Assembly: GCA_036365455.1 (NCBI GenBank)
Contig: JAWQUS010000026.1
Location: forward strand, 10,000,001-10,064,000
Origin: Macrosoma leucophasiata
Taxonomy: Eukaryota; Arthropoda; Insecta; Lepidoptera; Hedylidae
Length of the DNA stretch: 64,000 bases
Direction: 5' to 3'
The notes beneath the pieces were generated by a model. That model worked only from the letters and a program-made list of their open reading frames with translations, was not told the origin of the DNA and did no database searches. This document shows positions 1 to 10,489 of the stretch, one piece after another. Position 1 is the stretch's first letter. Each line of letters begins with the position of its first letter. Position numbers and translations under genes: made by a program.

Positions 1-626
1 ACGTATTTTAGCTAAAGAGTTGCTAATCTCTCCTTTGTCTTTTTCTATCCTGCACATTTGACAATGCAACTGACAAAGACAAAGCATTCTATAACTAAAA
101 CGTATCTTATATACGTTTATGAATAAGGGGGTAATGCTTTAAAAATACTAAACAATTAACAATTGTTTGTTAGGGAAGGATCGATAAAATCTAAACACGT
201 CGTACATTTTATTTCTTATTCTGGTTCTACTACTTTAGATAGGCCTTATGTATCTTCACAAAACTCTTAAGGGACTGAAAGACACTGGAATATTATTATT
301 TGATTGTGTTCATTTGTTGGGACATGAAATACTTAATAGGATGAGGCTATTATTTCACACAAACAACTCAAGGCCCCTTTGCACTAATCGCTCCCTCACC
401 GTAGTCAGCGTTGGGCATGTTCACACGCGCGTCGATTAGAAAATGTAATATTGTGTGTCGTTGAATAGTGAAGCTGAAGCCCACAAATACATTTTATTTA
501 TCCGGGGTGCCTTGTAACTTTACCTACTGGTTGAGCATAAACGTCCCCTAAACTGGTGATCCGACGTTATTAGTTTTACTACGTTTAGATTAAATAAATA
601 ATTCATAATTATTTCGTGTTAATTTA
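1..626. other. AT-rich sequence, no gene seen
   Basis: No exon, RNA gene or recognisable repeat can be supported here. The one open frame, from 248, has no splice context and no family resemblance. Confidence 0.5.
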
Positions 627-890
627 TTGGTGGCAGAGCTCCAGAGACGGAGCTTGCAGGAGTAGGCACCGCCGCATTACCTAATCTATTTGCCGATATA
701 CTCGTATAATGGTATTTAGCACTATCGTGTTCCTGTCAGGTGGTAATGTACGGCCGTGTGATTTTAAGCCTGAAAATTGGCAACGCATCTACATTGAAAT
801 CCCTGGTTTCCAGTTGATATTGATAGACTACAGTATTACTTACTATTAATGTTAACTGTATGCTTGTTTGCCACTTCGTGACATGAAACA
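627..890 (+). repeat. Rep-A copy, diverged, nearly full length
   Basis: Rep-A is the name used here for a SINE-like repeat of about 290 bp. It starts near GGTGGTAGAGCTCC, passes through GCATTACCTAAT, GTGTTCCGGTCAGG, GCATCTGCATTTTGACC and GGCTGCAGTCATCAC, and ends TTTGCCACTTC..ACAT plus an A-rich tail. This copy has all of these blocks in diverged form and ends in GCCACTTCGTGACATGAAA. It belongs to the older-looking variant. Confidence 0.8.
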
Positions 891-949
891 TCTACCTATA
901 GAATTAATTGATACAAAATAAGTGCACCACAAGTAATCTGTATAAGCAA

Positions 950-1110
950 CGTTTTAATAACTGTATATCCCCGTAATAACTATCACAGAGACAAAATAAC
1001 TAAGGACTCATGGGTGGTAACGCATCTGCATTTTGAACTCTGGTTTTCGTGTAGATGTCGATAGGCTGCAGTCTTCACTTAACATCTACAACGTGTAACA
1101 TGTACAACCC
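950..1110 (+). repeat. Rep-A 3' part, older variant
   Basis: It starts in the CCGTAATAACTATCACAGAG block seen in older copies and runs through GTAACGCATCTGCATTTTG and GGCTGCAGTC. It ends without the usual CATGCTTGTTTGCC block. Confidence 0.7.
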
Positions 1111-1424
1111 GAAACTAGTTTGTTCAGAATCGATGACTGAATCGATTTTAGGCATTTTTAATATAGGTAATCATTTATCCCAAAATTAATTAGAATTAAG
1201 TAAATTATGGTCACACCATTTGGTTAACAGTCAGAACAAACGAAAATGAGACTAACGTCTATACAAAATATAATGCTAGTCTCAACCAGTTTATTAGAAC
1301 TCGTTTAGACGTGCATTTTTTTATAAATAATAATTTAAGAAATAAAAAAGTGATAATTAATCTCAATACTAGCGAGTGTAATGTTAAATAGGTGTAGGCA
1401 GGTTACGCTACATTACATTGCAAC

Positions 1425-1463
1425 AGTGTGTGCATGTGTGTGTGTGTGTGTGTGTGTGTGTGA
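1425..1463. repeat. (TG)n microsatellite
   Basis: An almost uninterrupted TG dinucleotide tract of about 35 bp. Confidence 0.95.
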
Positions 1464-2093
1464 GTAGATTTGTGTTTTATGTGCGGCCGTAGGTAGTGCA
1501 GTAGATGCGTACTATGCGTAGGGTGTGCATACTGTGCGTACAAATTGAGGACAACTTATTTCTTAAATAAAAAATATTTGATATATAAAAATATGTAATT
1601 TCAGTCCATGTATAATGATGATAACTCGATTTTCTAATCGGAGTGCTTTATTCCCGTTACATGTCGTATATGAGCTGCATGCTTGGTTGCAACCTTCGTT
1701 ACATATAAAACTGATATGAGGAAACAAAACACGCAAACTTCTTAATAGGATATGTGGATTCATCCACGTTTATGTGAAAATGCGCATTTAACACCAAATA
1801 ACAATAAACGTTAATTGAAACCAACCATAAACCACAACAATGTAAATTGAAACACATTCCTTTGTGGAGCCAGCGAATAGCGGCCACAACAAGAAATAAA
1901 AAAGCCATTGCCTTCAGTTAAGGAAAGATCAAAATGACGTTAGAGTTGAAAATAGAACCACCACCGGTTTTTTCAGTAGCAACTGATATGACTAGGTAAC
2001 ATGAGGTAGGGTCACATCTAAGCGATATAAAAGTGGTAGCAAATATACCTTTTGGAGCCAAAAGCCACAGGTAGACCACTTGAGATACTCGCC

Positions 2094-5000
2094 ATGGATG
2101 GAACGGACGACGTGCCAGGTGAGAAATCTACAGACTAGAAACTTGTGGCCACGGGAACTGTTTTGTATTACTTCTACCACCCTACCGGTGGCCGCTCGGA
2201 GCCCACCCTCACTACTGGCTTGCGAACCAGCTTAGAGACCAACCTCTACTCGGACGGCGAGTTTACCCGTATTCATCAATTGGAAGTTCCTAGTGAAGAA
2301 GATGCGATTAACTTTTGGAAGTATTTTTTGTAAGATTTAACGTAACTTCACGCTTGTAATCCCCGAAGGGGTAGGCTTCTTCCGTTAAATTAACATCCTG
2401 TGTGCAATAAAAACACGACAATCCATTCTTCTGATAATAATAATGAACATTGTCTTTATAACATACTTAATAAGTTATTTAAGTTAACTGTCTTCCTCTA
2501 ATATTTAAACTGTGTCGTATGCGTGGGTCCTGGTGCGTCATTGGTTTCTGGATTTTTTTGTAACGTTACTTTACTTTATGTTTGAACTTGCTGTTGATAC
2601 TCCTAAAAATAAATAAACGTAAACAAAACATACCTAAATGCTGTTCGAGAATGTACGATTCAAATAGATTTGGTCAATCCCTATTGCTAATGCTGTTATC
2701 TGAATCTGTAATCTATATCAGCGAATAAATTTACCAAAGCAAATCCAACTGTTTACTTAAGACGAGGTGGACTTGGACAAACAAGACATAAAGTCAAAGG
2801 GAATCAATACATAGCTGTTCAAGAGTATTTACGCCAACATTAATTCAGAGATATAAACACGTAAATATGGATACTAAAAACTTATCTGTTTTTTTTTTGG
2901 TGCGAAGGACCGAGGTATTGTAATCCTGAAAGCCACTTTCTTACGTTCACTCACCATCTTAACATAAAAATCATGGCAGTCCATTCGCGAATCAGTCATT
3001 CTTACACTAAACCACGGTCCACAATCTTCTGATTATGATTAATGATGACCTGCCTATCATCGATGTATCTATATATTTTTTAAGTCATGAAGTGGCAAAT
3101 AAGCATACAGATTGCATTAAATAATTCTTTTGCCTACCAACATCTACATAAATCCAGAGATTTCAATGTAGATACGTTGCCACACCTGAAGCTTTAACTA
3201 CTACAAACACGCTAACGCTACCCTCTTGTATATAGCGTAGCGTAGGCGTTAAGTAGGTATATTCCTTAACGCCTACGCTCTCGAACTTGGTCAATGGAAC
3301 TCTACCACCAATTAAGAGAACATGGACAATCATAAATATTTTTCGAGGACGCACGAATCAAATAGGTATGGTGTATCCACATTATTAATGCCTTTAGTAT
3401 CAGCGTCGGGTGAATAAATTTACCGAAGCAAGTCCAACTGTTTGCTTACACTGGCCCCATTAAGACGAAGTGGACTTGGACAAACAAGACACAAAGTCAA
3501 AGAGAATCAATACAGAGCTGTACCAGAGTACGCAAACATTCATTCAGAGATATAAACACGTAGATGGGGATACTAAAAACTTATCTGTCTTGCTTGTCAC
3601 AAAGGACCAGAGCATTTTATCCTGGAGATATTAAGTTAAATGTGCGGGGATATGTTACAATTAACTAGAGCTGCTCTTCCTGTTTTCCCGGATTTATCGT
3701 AATTTGATTGATGTTTTAGATAGGGTGTGCTGAAATAGGTAAGAGAGGCCGAGTGAAACCCGCTACATATTAGGTTGGGGAAAAAGTTTCTTCGCATTTT
3801 TTAAGATAATTCAAAACATTTTTTTAATATAGTTTATTTAAATTTAACTTAAGTATGTATGTACCATTTTGTTCGATAACCTTTTGCCATCTTGTAGGTA
3901 CGGACATGATCCCATTGCTATAAAAATTTTGGGACTTCTCATCAAAATACCGCGACAAGTGGATTTGGCAGTCCTCTCGTGATGTTAACCTAACATTGCA
4001 TAAAGAATTCTGAAGAGACCGAAACAGGTGGAAATCCGAAGGTGCAAGGTCAGGACTATACGGCGGATGCATTAACATCTCGCAGCCAAACTCTCTTAAT
4101 TTTTGCTGAGTGGCTATAGATGTGTGAGGTCTAGCGTTATCATGATGAAACACCACACCCCTTCTGTTGATCAATTCCGGCCGCTTTCTCTCAACTTCTT
4201 GCTTTAATCTCATCAGTTGTTCGCAGTAGAGTTCAGAATCGATAGTCCTGCCTGGCTGCCTGGTGGTAATAGCTCATAATGAATTATGCCCTTCCAATCC
4301 CACCACAACCACCCACACAACATCACCTTATTGCGAGTTAACCCGGGTTTCGCCACAGTCTGTGAAGCCTGACCGGCCTTTGACCACGACCTTTTTCGCA
4401 CGTTCTTGTCGTACGTGATCCATTTTTCTTCACCAGTTATCAGCTTCTTCAAAAATGATTCGGTTTCATTACGTCGTAATAAAGAATCACAAATGAGTAC
4501 ACGGTTCATTAGGTTTCTTTCAGTGAGCTCGTGAGGTACCCAAATATCGAGCTTTTTTTTGTACCCAGCTTTTTTCAAATGCGCCAAAACTGTTTTGTGA
4601 TCAATTCTCAGTTCTTCAGCTACGTCGTAACTACTGATATGTCGATCTTGCTCCACTTTTTCAAAAATGGCATCCATTTTATCCATAATAGGGCGACCAG
4701 AGTGAGGTGCATCTTTGACATCAAAATTTCCGGATTGAAAACGCTTAAACCAAATTTGTGCTACTCTCACATAGGTCCATAAACATCGCAATTTTTTTTC
4801 GCTGCTTGCGTTGCATTTTTACCTTTTTTGTAGTAAAATTTTAAAATATATCGAATTTCTTCATTAGATTCACTCATCTTGACAGTACGAAAAACAAATG
4901 AAAATCACACATTTGCCTAATTTGAATTTGGAATTATGTTCTTTAAAATTTTAACTTTCAATGATACCAAAACCAGCCAGATACAAATACTACAGCCAAA

Positions 5001-8000
5001 GAGATTTTATTACAAGTTCATACATACTATAATGCGAAAAGACTTTTTCCCCAACCTATTATTTAGGTAGGTATGTAGGCTGTCCAGGTGTGTAACAAAC
5101 GTATCAATTGTAAAGTCAAGTCCCTTACAGGATAAGAGAGTGTGTAACTTTCCTAATTTTAAAATTTCCTCTTACCTACTTCTTCTTTATTAATAACTAG
5201 CTGACCCGGCAAACTTTGTTCCGCCTTAATGGCAATAAATAAGCGGAAAAAATACACAAAAAATTAAATACCTACATTAATCATTCATAATTATTTCTGT
5301 ATTTTAGTACATAGGTTGCTCTTCATTTAAGTACCTTGTGATACACGACATTTTTTGTTTTATTATCAGGCGCAATAAAAAACAACGCAGATGGTCTTCC
5401 GACCCGTGAACATGTCACGTATAATTGACCATGGGAAAAACATGAATGTTCTAGATTTAAACCACAAACTTTTAAGGATTGGCCTTGTGATTTGTTGATG
5501 GTCATGGCAAATGCAAGACGTATCGGAAATTGAAGTCTTTTAAATTCAAACGGCATATCGGTTGGGATCATATGCTGTCGAACGGGATAAAAAGTATCCT
5601 ATGTCCTTCTCCTGACTCTAAACTACCTTCCTGCCAATTTTCAGCTAAATCGGTTCAGCCGTTCTTGAGTTATAAGTGGAGTAACTAACACGACTTTCTT
5701 TTATATATATAGATTTTATTCATGTATCTACCTTACTGGCCTACTGGTAGGCACTACGCCAACAAGGAAGTTACATCAGAGAACCATGGTATGTAGTTGT
5801 TATATTTACCTAATAATTATTTTGTTTCAGAAAGTCCGAACTGCAGCAGAAATTGTGAGGAACCACTGAAATCTTTCAAAGAACCCAAACTGCGCGAATG
5901 TATTGACGTAAGTAATAAAATTGCTATTCCATGCCTTGGTACCTACTGCTTACATTACACTAGAGTCACTAGGCTTATAGCGATGAGTAGGTCAACGTAA
6001 CTTCACGCCTGTAGCCCCCAAAAAGTACCCTATCCGAAAAGCAGAGATATATATTTATTTATTTTTATTATATGTATTGGAAGTGGCAAACAAGCATGCA
6101 GTTTACATTGATGTTAAGTGATGACTGCAGCCTATAGACACGCACACAAAGACCAGAGGTCAAAATGCAGATGCGTAACCACATCTGAGGCCTAAGGTGT
6201 TATACCTCTGTGCCGGAAATTACCGGGCCGTACATTATTACCACCAGTTAGTACATTTTGCGGCAAGTATATTAATTAAGTAATGCGGTGGTGCCTACGC
6301 CCGCGAGCTCCTTCACTGGAGCTCTACCACCAGTTAAAATGGTTACATAAATGTTTCAAGTGTTACGTATGCACTGTTGTGTCCCTACAGGTATATGGAA
6401 ACACCCACGATCCGATACCGACCACTAGATTCGATACCCGAATCGGGAGTTAAATGCTATTGGCTTTTTTCTCGAAAGTGTCCCCGTGCCATCTCTGTTG
6501 GTTATATAGGTACCCAGAGATGTTAATAGGTTCGCCACCCACCTAGTTATTAGGTAGGTAAATAAGTCCCGGTCCCAAAGTAGGATTTCCGGTAAATAAA
6601 GATTTTTTTAAATGGGCCTATGTAGGCGGCTCGCCTTGAGACTTCACCGGGGAATTGGCCAGTGCAAAAGGCGCTCAGCCTAAATAAGGGGTCCGATCCT
6701 CGGTTCCAGTCATCGGTTGATGGGAAATAAAGGCATGAAGTTACGACTATACTACTACATTTCGGCGTCGGGACTTGACGGGCGTCAAGCCGTGACAGCG
6801 TCGGGACGTGACGGGCGTCGAGACGTGACGGGCGTCGGGGCGTGACGGGTGTCAGGCCGAGACAGCGTCGGGACGTGACGGGCGTCGAGACGTGACGGGC
6901 GTCGGGGCGTGACGTGCGTCAGGCCGTGACAGCGTCTGGGCGTAACGGGCGTTGGGGCATAACGGACGTCAGTCCGTGACAGCGATAGAACGTGACGGGC
7001 GTCAGGCCGTGACAGCGTCTGGGCGTAACGGGCGTCAGGGCGTGACGGGCGTCGGGGCGTAACGGACGTCAGTCCGTGACAACGTCGGGAAGAGACGGGC
7101 GTCAGGCCGTGACAGCGTCTGGGCGTAACGGGCGTCAGGGCGTGACGGGCGTCGGAGCGTAACGGGCGTCGGGACGTGACGGGCGTGGGGGCGTGACGGG
7201 CGTCGAGACGTGACGGACGTCGGGACGTGACAGCGTCGGGGCGTGACGACCCCACTACCCATTATCATAATCTTCTACTGGAAACGAATTCTTCCACTAG
7301 TGCAATCAGTCAACCGAACAATGACGGCCAAACGATTCCAATGGGGCGGTAGTAAGTACAAAACAAGATGGGCAGCAAGGTCCTGCGATAAAACTACCGC
7401 CACTGCGATCGCCAACCCGCATACCAAGCGTAGCGATTATGGCATATCATCCTTATGGGGGGGCTTTAGTCCAGCAGTGGACGTCTTTCGGCCGAAATGA
7501 TTGATGACTACATTTCTGTTCGCAGCGTATGATGCGAGCCATCTGCATCTGCCGTTGCATCCTTTTGGCGATGGTGGTGTATTACGTGCTCGGAGTGCTG
7601 ATGTTCGGGGTGCTCCGTCACAGGAGCGCCGCGGACGCCACCATGTTCCCACTCGAGTTCACCACTACGGGCGGACTTGAATGCGTTCGTAATGTTTATT
7701 TTATTAATTTATACTACCTGCTGAATGATGTCCTTTCTCACGGTGCAAAATATCTCCATCTCAATTTCATTCTCATTTTATCACAATCTGCTAAGCACTG
7801 TGGTCGTGAAAGCTTAACGGATAAACAGTTTCTTTCACATTTACTTACAATATTCCAATGGAAATATGGATGACCTGATAGTGGGTGGTGGTTATTAGGC
7901 GTGCCCATTTAGTATGAAAGTCCATATATCAGTAGGTACTTCCATACTACATTACCACCTAACCGGAACATAATAGCGCTGAACATCACAGCTACCAGGA

Positions 8001-8372
8001 TATACCTCATTGTTAATTCTTTCAGGTCGAAAACTACGTGCGTATCGCATACAGTTTCTACGTAGAGGGTGCAATGTGCCTGTTGGCATGCGCACTGGCG
8101 ACCCTGCGGAGACACAGTAGCACCGTCTTCTCTTCCTTGATGGATCACTACAGGTTATTCGTCTCGGGTAATACAAATGAAAACTTATAAATAAGGAAAA
8201 ACCTGTCTAGAAAATACGACAGAAAGGATATCGAGTTCAAAACTTTCTTTTCGTTAGGTTAGATAAAATCATTTACTATGGACCTCGGAAATCTGCTAAG
8301 GACTATCAAGGTCAGGGCAGACAGCCGACGTGGCATGACGGGACGCGACCACAACGCGACGTTGTGCAATAA
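2094..8372 (+). CDS. Unrecognised small two-membrane-segment protein (5 exons, 170 aa)
   Basis: Proposed exons are 2094-2118, 5831-5907, 7526-7684, 8026-8167 and 8263-8372. Splice phases (1, 0, 0, 1) agree at every junction and the total of 513 nt is an exact number of codons ending in TAA. The ATG lies in a good context (TCGCCATGG) and exon 1 ends at CCAG|GTGAGA. Exon 2 is bounded by TTTGTTTCAG and GTAAGT. The exon 3 donor (GTTCGT) is weak but is the only one that keeps phase. The protein has an acidic, Cys-containing N-terminus (residues 1-34), a cluster ICICRC, a hydrophobic segment near residues 46-64, a loop, a second segment near 94-114 (YSFYVEG..LLACALATL), and a basic polar tail. No family is recognised. 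The YSFY segment recalls the fourth helix of claudin/PMP22 proteins, but only weakly. Introns carry the mariner, the Helitron piece and a minisatellite. Exon 1 is the least certain part. Confidence 0.55.
2336..2390. repeat. 3' end fragment of a tRNA-derived SINE
   Basis: AACTTCACGCTTGTAATCCCCGAAGGGG is, in reverse, the terminal block of the SINE copies at 58981 and 61823. Similar scraps lie at 5994-6030, 51712-51750 and 52700-52735. Confidence 0.6.
2640..2930. repeat. First copy of a local duplication
   Basis: About 280 bp that recurs at 3340-3630 in the same order and orientation. Shared blocks include TGGACTTGGACAAACAAGAC, AGAGATATAAACACGTA and ACTAAAAACTTATCTGT. The unit is unclassified and lies in intron 1 of the 170-aa gene. 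Confidence 0.75.
3083..3314 (-). repeat. Rep-A copy, diverged, with internal hairpin
   Basis: Reverse-oriented and old: AAGTGGCAAATAAGCATACAG at the left, CTCTACCACCAATT at the right. The middle is replaced by a perfect 14-bp inverted repeat, AGCGTAGGCGTTAA (3239-3252) and its complement (3266-3279). Confidence 0.65.
3340..3630. repeat. Second copy of a local duplication
   Basis: Diverged second copy of the block at 2640-2930, about 700 bp away. It carries a short insertion (ACTGGCCCCATTAAGAC region) missing from the first copy. Confidence 0.75.
3771..5058 (-). mobile_element. mariner-type DNA transposon, inactive
   Basis: About 1.29 kb bounded by inverted repeats starting TAGGTTGGGGAAAAAGT, similar over about 30 bp, next to TA dinucleotides as expected for Tc1/mariner elements. 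It contains a transposase on the minus strand in three frames. It is not intact, so mobility would need a transposase supplied elsewhere. Confidence 0.93.
3824..4881 (-). pseudogene. mariner transposase, frameshifted
   Basis: Cut-and-paste transposase of the mariner D,D34D type. The start is at about 4879 (MSESNEEIRY). The frame is lost near 4790-4800 at an A-run (GCGAAAAAAAATTGC) and the following GGACCTATG stretch. The main central frame (4213-4791) has the helix-turn-helix region and WITYDKNVRKRSW (first catalytic Asp). The C-terminal frame (3824-4213) has HHDNARPHTS and YSPDLAPSDFHLF (second and third Asp). The break between them coincides with an 8-bp tandem duplication, CTGCCTGG twice, near 4249-4264 on the plus strand. 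Motifs are otherwise well kept, suggesting fairly recent inactivation. Confidence 0.93.
5205..5715. mobile_element. Interspersed repeat carrying Helitron helicase sequence
   Basis: Starts AGCTGACCCGGCAAACTTTG and ends with AAATCGGTTCAGCCGTTCTTGAG and an AT-rich tail. Both ends resemble a common lepidopteran repeat, with the helicase fragment between them. Boundaries are approximate. Confidence 0.6.
5323..5571 (-). pseudogene. Helitron Rep/helicase, C-terminal fragment
   Basis: An 82-residue open piece with the last conserved motifs of Pif1-like superfamily 1 helicases as found in Helitron Rep-Hel proteins: AFAMTINKSQGQS (Walker-adjacent motif V region) and QLYVTCSRVG (motif VI, arginine finger). 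Helitrons move by rolling-circle replication. The Rep domain and helicase motifs I-IV are absent, so this is a remnant. It ends in a stop soon after the family's usual end. Confidence 0.85.
6068..6336 (-). repeat. Rep-A copy, full length, young variant
   Basis: Begins GGAAGTGGCAAACAAGCATG and ends GGAGCTCTACCACCAGTT with all internal blocks. Small internal deletion near 6240-6260. Confidence 0.88.
6480..6755. repeat. tRNA-derived SINE-like fragments
   Basis: 6480-6545 has the AGATGTTAATAGGTTCGCCACC block of the SINE seen at 58981. 6615-6755 holds a second GC-richer part with GGTCCGATCCTCGG, a possible degenerate B-box, ending GGCATGAAGTTACG. Confidence 0.5.
6766..7248. repeat. GC-rich minisatellite, about 17-bp unit
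   Basis: About 28 tandem units close to CGTCGGGACGTGACGGG, with variants such as CGTCAGGCCGTGACAG and CGTCTGGGCGTAACGGG that recur in order and so form a higher-order pattern. Open frames across it are artefacts of a stop-free, CpG-rich repeat. It lies in intron 2 of the 170-aa gene. Confidence 0.95.
7345..7505 (+). repeat. Interspersed repeat, CAGCAGTGGACGTC family
   Basis: CGATAAAACTACCGCCACTGC ... GTCCAGCAGTGGACGTCTTTCGGC. Related copies occur at 56515-56680 (+) and 21105-21245 (-). The 56.5-kb copy ends in a GATGAT tail, as non-LTR elements often do. Confidence 0.75.
7940..7990 (-). repeat. Rep-A fragment
   Basis: CATTACCACCTAACCGGAAC and the following AGCGCTGAAC match the middle of Rep-A. 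It lies just upstream of exon 4 of the 170-aa gene. Confidence 0.6.
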
Positions 8373-8596
8373 CGCACCTACCAGCAAAGAGTACATTCCT
8401 ACCAGATATTATTGAAGAAGCCACGCCGGCTATCTGGCCTTGAATAGCGTAAATTCCAAGCCCACACGTGTGCAAAACAGAATTTAAATGTGCTTTATTT
8501 CCAACCAAGACCATGAGAATAATGAGAATCTATCTCTGTCTTGGTCATGGACGTATCTAAAATTTCTGGAAGGGCACCGGATCATACGTTTAGCCT

Positions 8597-8884
8597 TAGA
8601 GCAACACCGGAGGGGAGTAGCCATATGCAGGCTTTCCCCTCTGTCAAAGTACAAGCTAAAATGGTCCTATGCCTGTCGCCTATATGTTTAAATGTGTGCG
8701 TGAAATTGTTTCTGTATTTTGTTAAAGTCAAGATGTGAGTTTCGTAGTAATAAACTATTTTTGTAGTGTGCGTGTGTCGGACGCATTTCCCCCCGCAAAA
8801 AATGACAGACTGTTTTGCATCGGTAATAAACGCTATGGCTACACCCCTCCGGTCCGCCGCGACCGGTGGCCCGCGTTGCTCTAT
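8597..8884. mobile_element. Foldback element family B, copy 1
   Basis: Family B is a TIR element of about 310 bp with ends ATAGAGCAAC..GGGCCACCGGTCGC and an interior with TCTGTCAAAGTACAAGC, GTTAAAGTCAAG and GACTGTTTTGCATCGGT. This copy has lost part of its left end. Others lie at 17620 and 49798. Confidence 0.85.
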
Positions 8885-9550
8885 GCGTATAGCGATAACG
8901 GCACGATTTACTACTTTATTTTTTGGTATGCAAAAATTCTGCGGTGGGTTCGGAGGTAAGGCGGTGGTGCTTATGCCCTGGAACTCAAGACACTAGGACT
9001 CTTCTACCAATCTCTAACTCAAATATCCTTTCGACCGTACTTAAAATAAGTATTATTGTTCATATCATTTGTCGAATATCAAAAAAATAAAACAACACAC
9101 TGGTTTCAATTGTTTTTTATTTGTGTACCATTTCCTACTCACTAGTCAACGGCTATATACAGCTTATATTGAGTCCAGTTTGGACAACTTATAATTTCAT
9201 TAAAACTACTGTTGTGCATAAAACAAAATATTTGTTCTTTTATCTTCCTCGAAATGTTTATCTATTTCGAACCCATATCACAGTATAATAACGAACAGAA
9301 AATATAAGGCGAATGAAATCGAGTTTAAAGAAAAATAAATCTTAAAATAAATTCAACTAGTTACTTAATTTTATTACCAAACCATATGTTTATTTTACTG
9401 ACTAAAATAAAACTATTTGGAACTTTGTGGGCCTACTCAAGATTTGTTGATGTACAAATAGAGAAAAAAAAATAACTTGAGAATTGAGCTCGCACTAATA
9501 GTGAATAAAATTACAGTATTGACATTACATAGCACCAAAACAATATATTT
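8885..9550. other. AT-rich sequence, no gene seen
   Basis: Nothing recognisable after the family B element apart from A/T runs. Confidence 0.5.
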
Positions 9551-9554
9551 TTAT

Positions 9555-9720
9555 GTAATGATGGTGGCAAACAAGAGTGCAGTTCACACGGATGCTAAGT
9601 TAATACTGCAGCATAGACACCTACGCAATAACCAGAGGGCAAATCGCAGATGCGTTGCCGCTCCTGAAGCTTTAGTAGTTGTCTGTGTGATAGTGCTTAC
9701 GAGGCCATACATTAATCATT
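9555..9720 (-). repeat. Rep-A 3' half
   Basis: GGTGGCAAACAAGAGTGCAG to GAGGCCATACATTA. Diverged. Confidence 0.75.
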
Positions 9721-10321
9721 AATCATTAACATGAATCGAGTGGTAAAAATAACGTAGGGACCTTAGCGTACCTACATAAAAAGTAGTAAAAAGTAGATAA
9801 AGAAGTAAACACCCCATAGGAATAATTCTAATACAATGAATGATAGTAATTTATCTAAAGTATGATTCATGCTCTTTTCGTTGCTACCCAGCTAAACTAA
9901 AAGTCGATCTCCGTCTCAACATTTACAGACAAGATTTGTCAATGATCAACGGATCAGTAATAATAGAGTAAGAGCTTGTGAGCGCTAAATACCTAAGACA
10001 AAAGCTAAAAAAATGCTCTATCTCTAACAAGGTTAGGAACGTTTGGATCGTTTTAACTTTGCCCTGCCAAAATCAAAGTATTAGTATTTTCAAAATAAGA
10101 AAGCAAGAGAATATAAAATTGTTTCTTAAATTGTTGAAGAATAAAGCGTATTTTTAGATAGTTATTAACGCCATTGAATTTTAAGGGAAAACTTTAGCTT
10201 TTAAACTATGACGAAAAACTGGCGCTCACAGGTTCTTAGACCATAAGTGATAGTTAATTTGAATTAACAAAGTGGAGTCAAAAGTAGACCGACTAAACGT
10301 TAACAGAATGTTAATCTAAAT

Positions 10322-10461
10322 CTAGCCCTTGCTTCGGTTTTCCTTTAGCACATTGTCCTCAGGGGTGTCTGGGGGTGACCCTTCAATACTTTTCTTTTCT
10401 TTCAATGCCTCTCGAACCGAGTCCACTAGATCCTGGGGCTCTGAGATTGATATTTTCTTGC
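10322..10461 (-). CDS. Terminal exon of an unidentified gene
   Basis: Acceptor TGTTCACAG is followed by a 140-nt frame (entered in phase 1) encoding 45 residues and TAG. The sequence is charged and looks coding: KKISISEPQDL, VREALKEKK, SPPDTPEDN, ending ENRSKG. No family is recognised. The nearest likely exon on the same strand, at 14422-14764, leaves phase 2, so at least one exon is missing between them if they belong together. A Rep-A copy with two palindromes lies directly upstream. The exon is supported by the splice site, codon texture and a clean stop. Confidence 0.6.
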
Positions 10462-10489
10462 CTGTGAACATTTCAATAGTAATTTAATT

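Noticed and set aside
6785..7268. Long Arg/Pro/Thr-rich open frames of up to 156 codons on the minus strand
   Set aside because: They are stop-free readings of the 17-bp minisatellite; several frames are open at once and the peptide simply repeats the unit.
7260..7690. Potassium-channel-like reading of the exon 3 peptide (VLGVLMFG, FTTTGGL)
   Set aside because: No selectivity-filter motif (T[VI]G[YF]G) and the protein is far too short for that family.
8296..8405. Alternative last-exon frame for the 170-aa gene ending EYIPTRYY
   Set aside because: It looks coding-like but needs a phase that exon 4 does not supply; the 8263-8372 frame fits.
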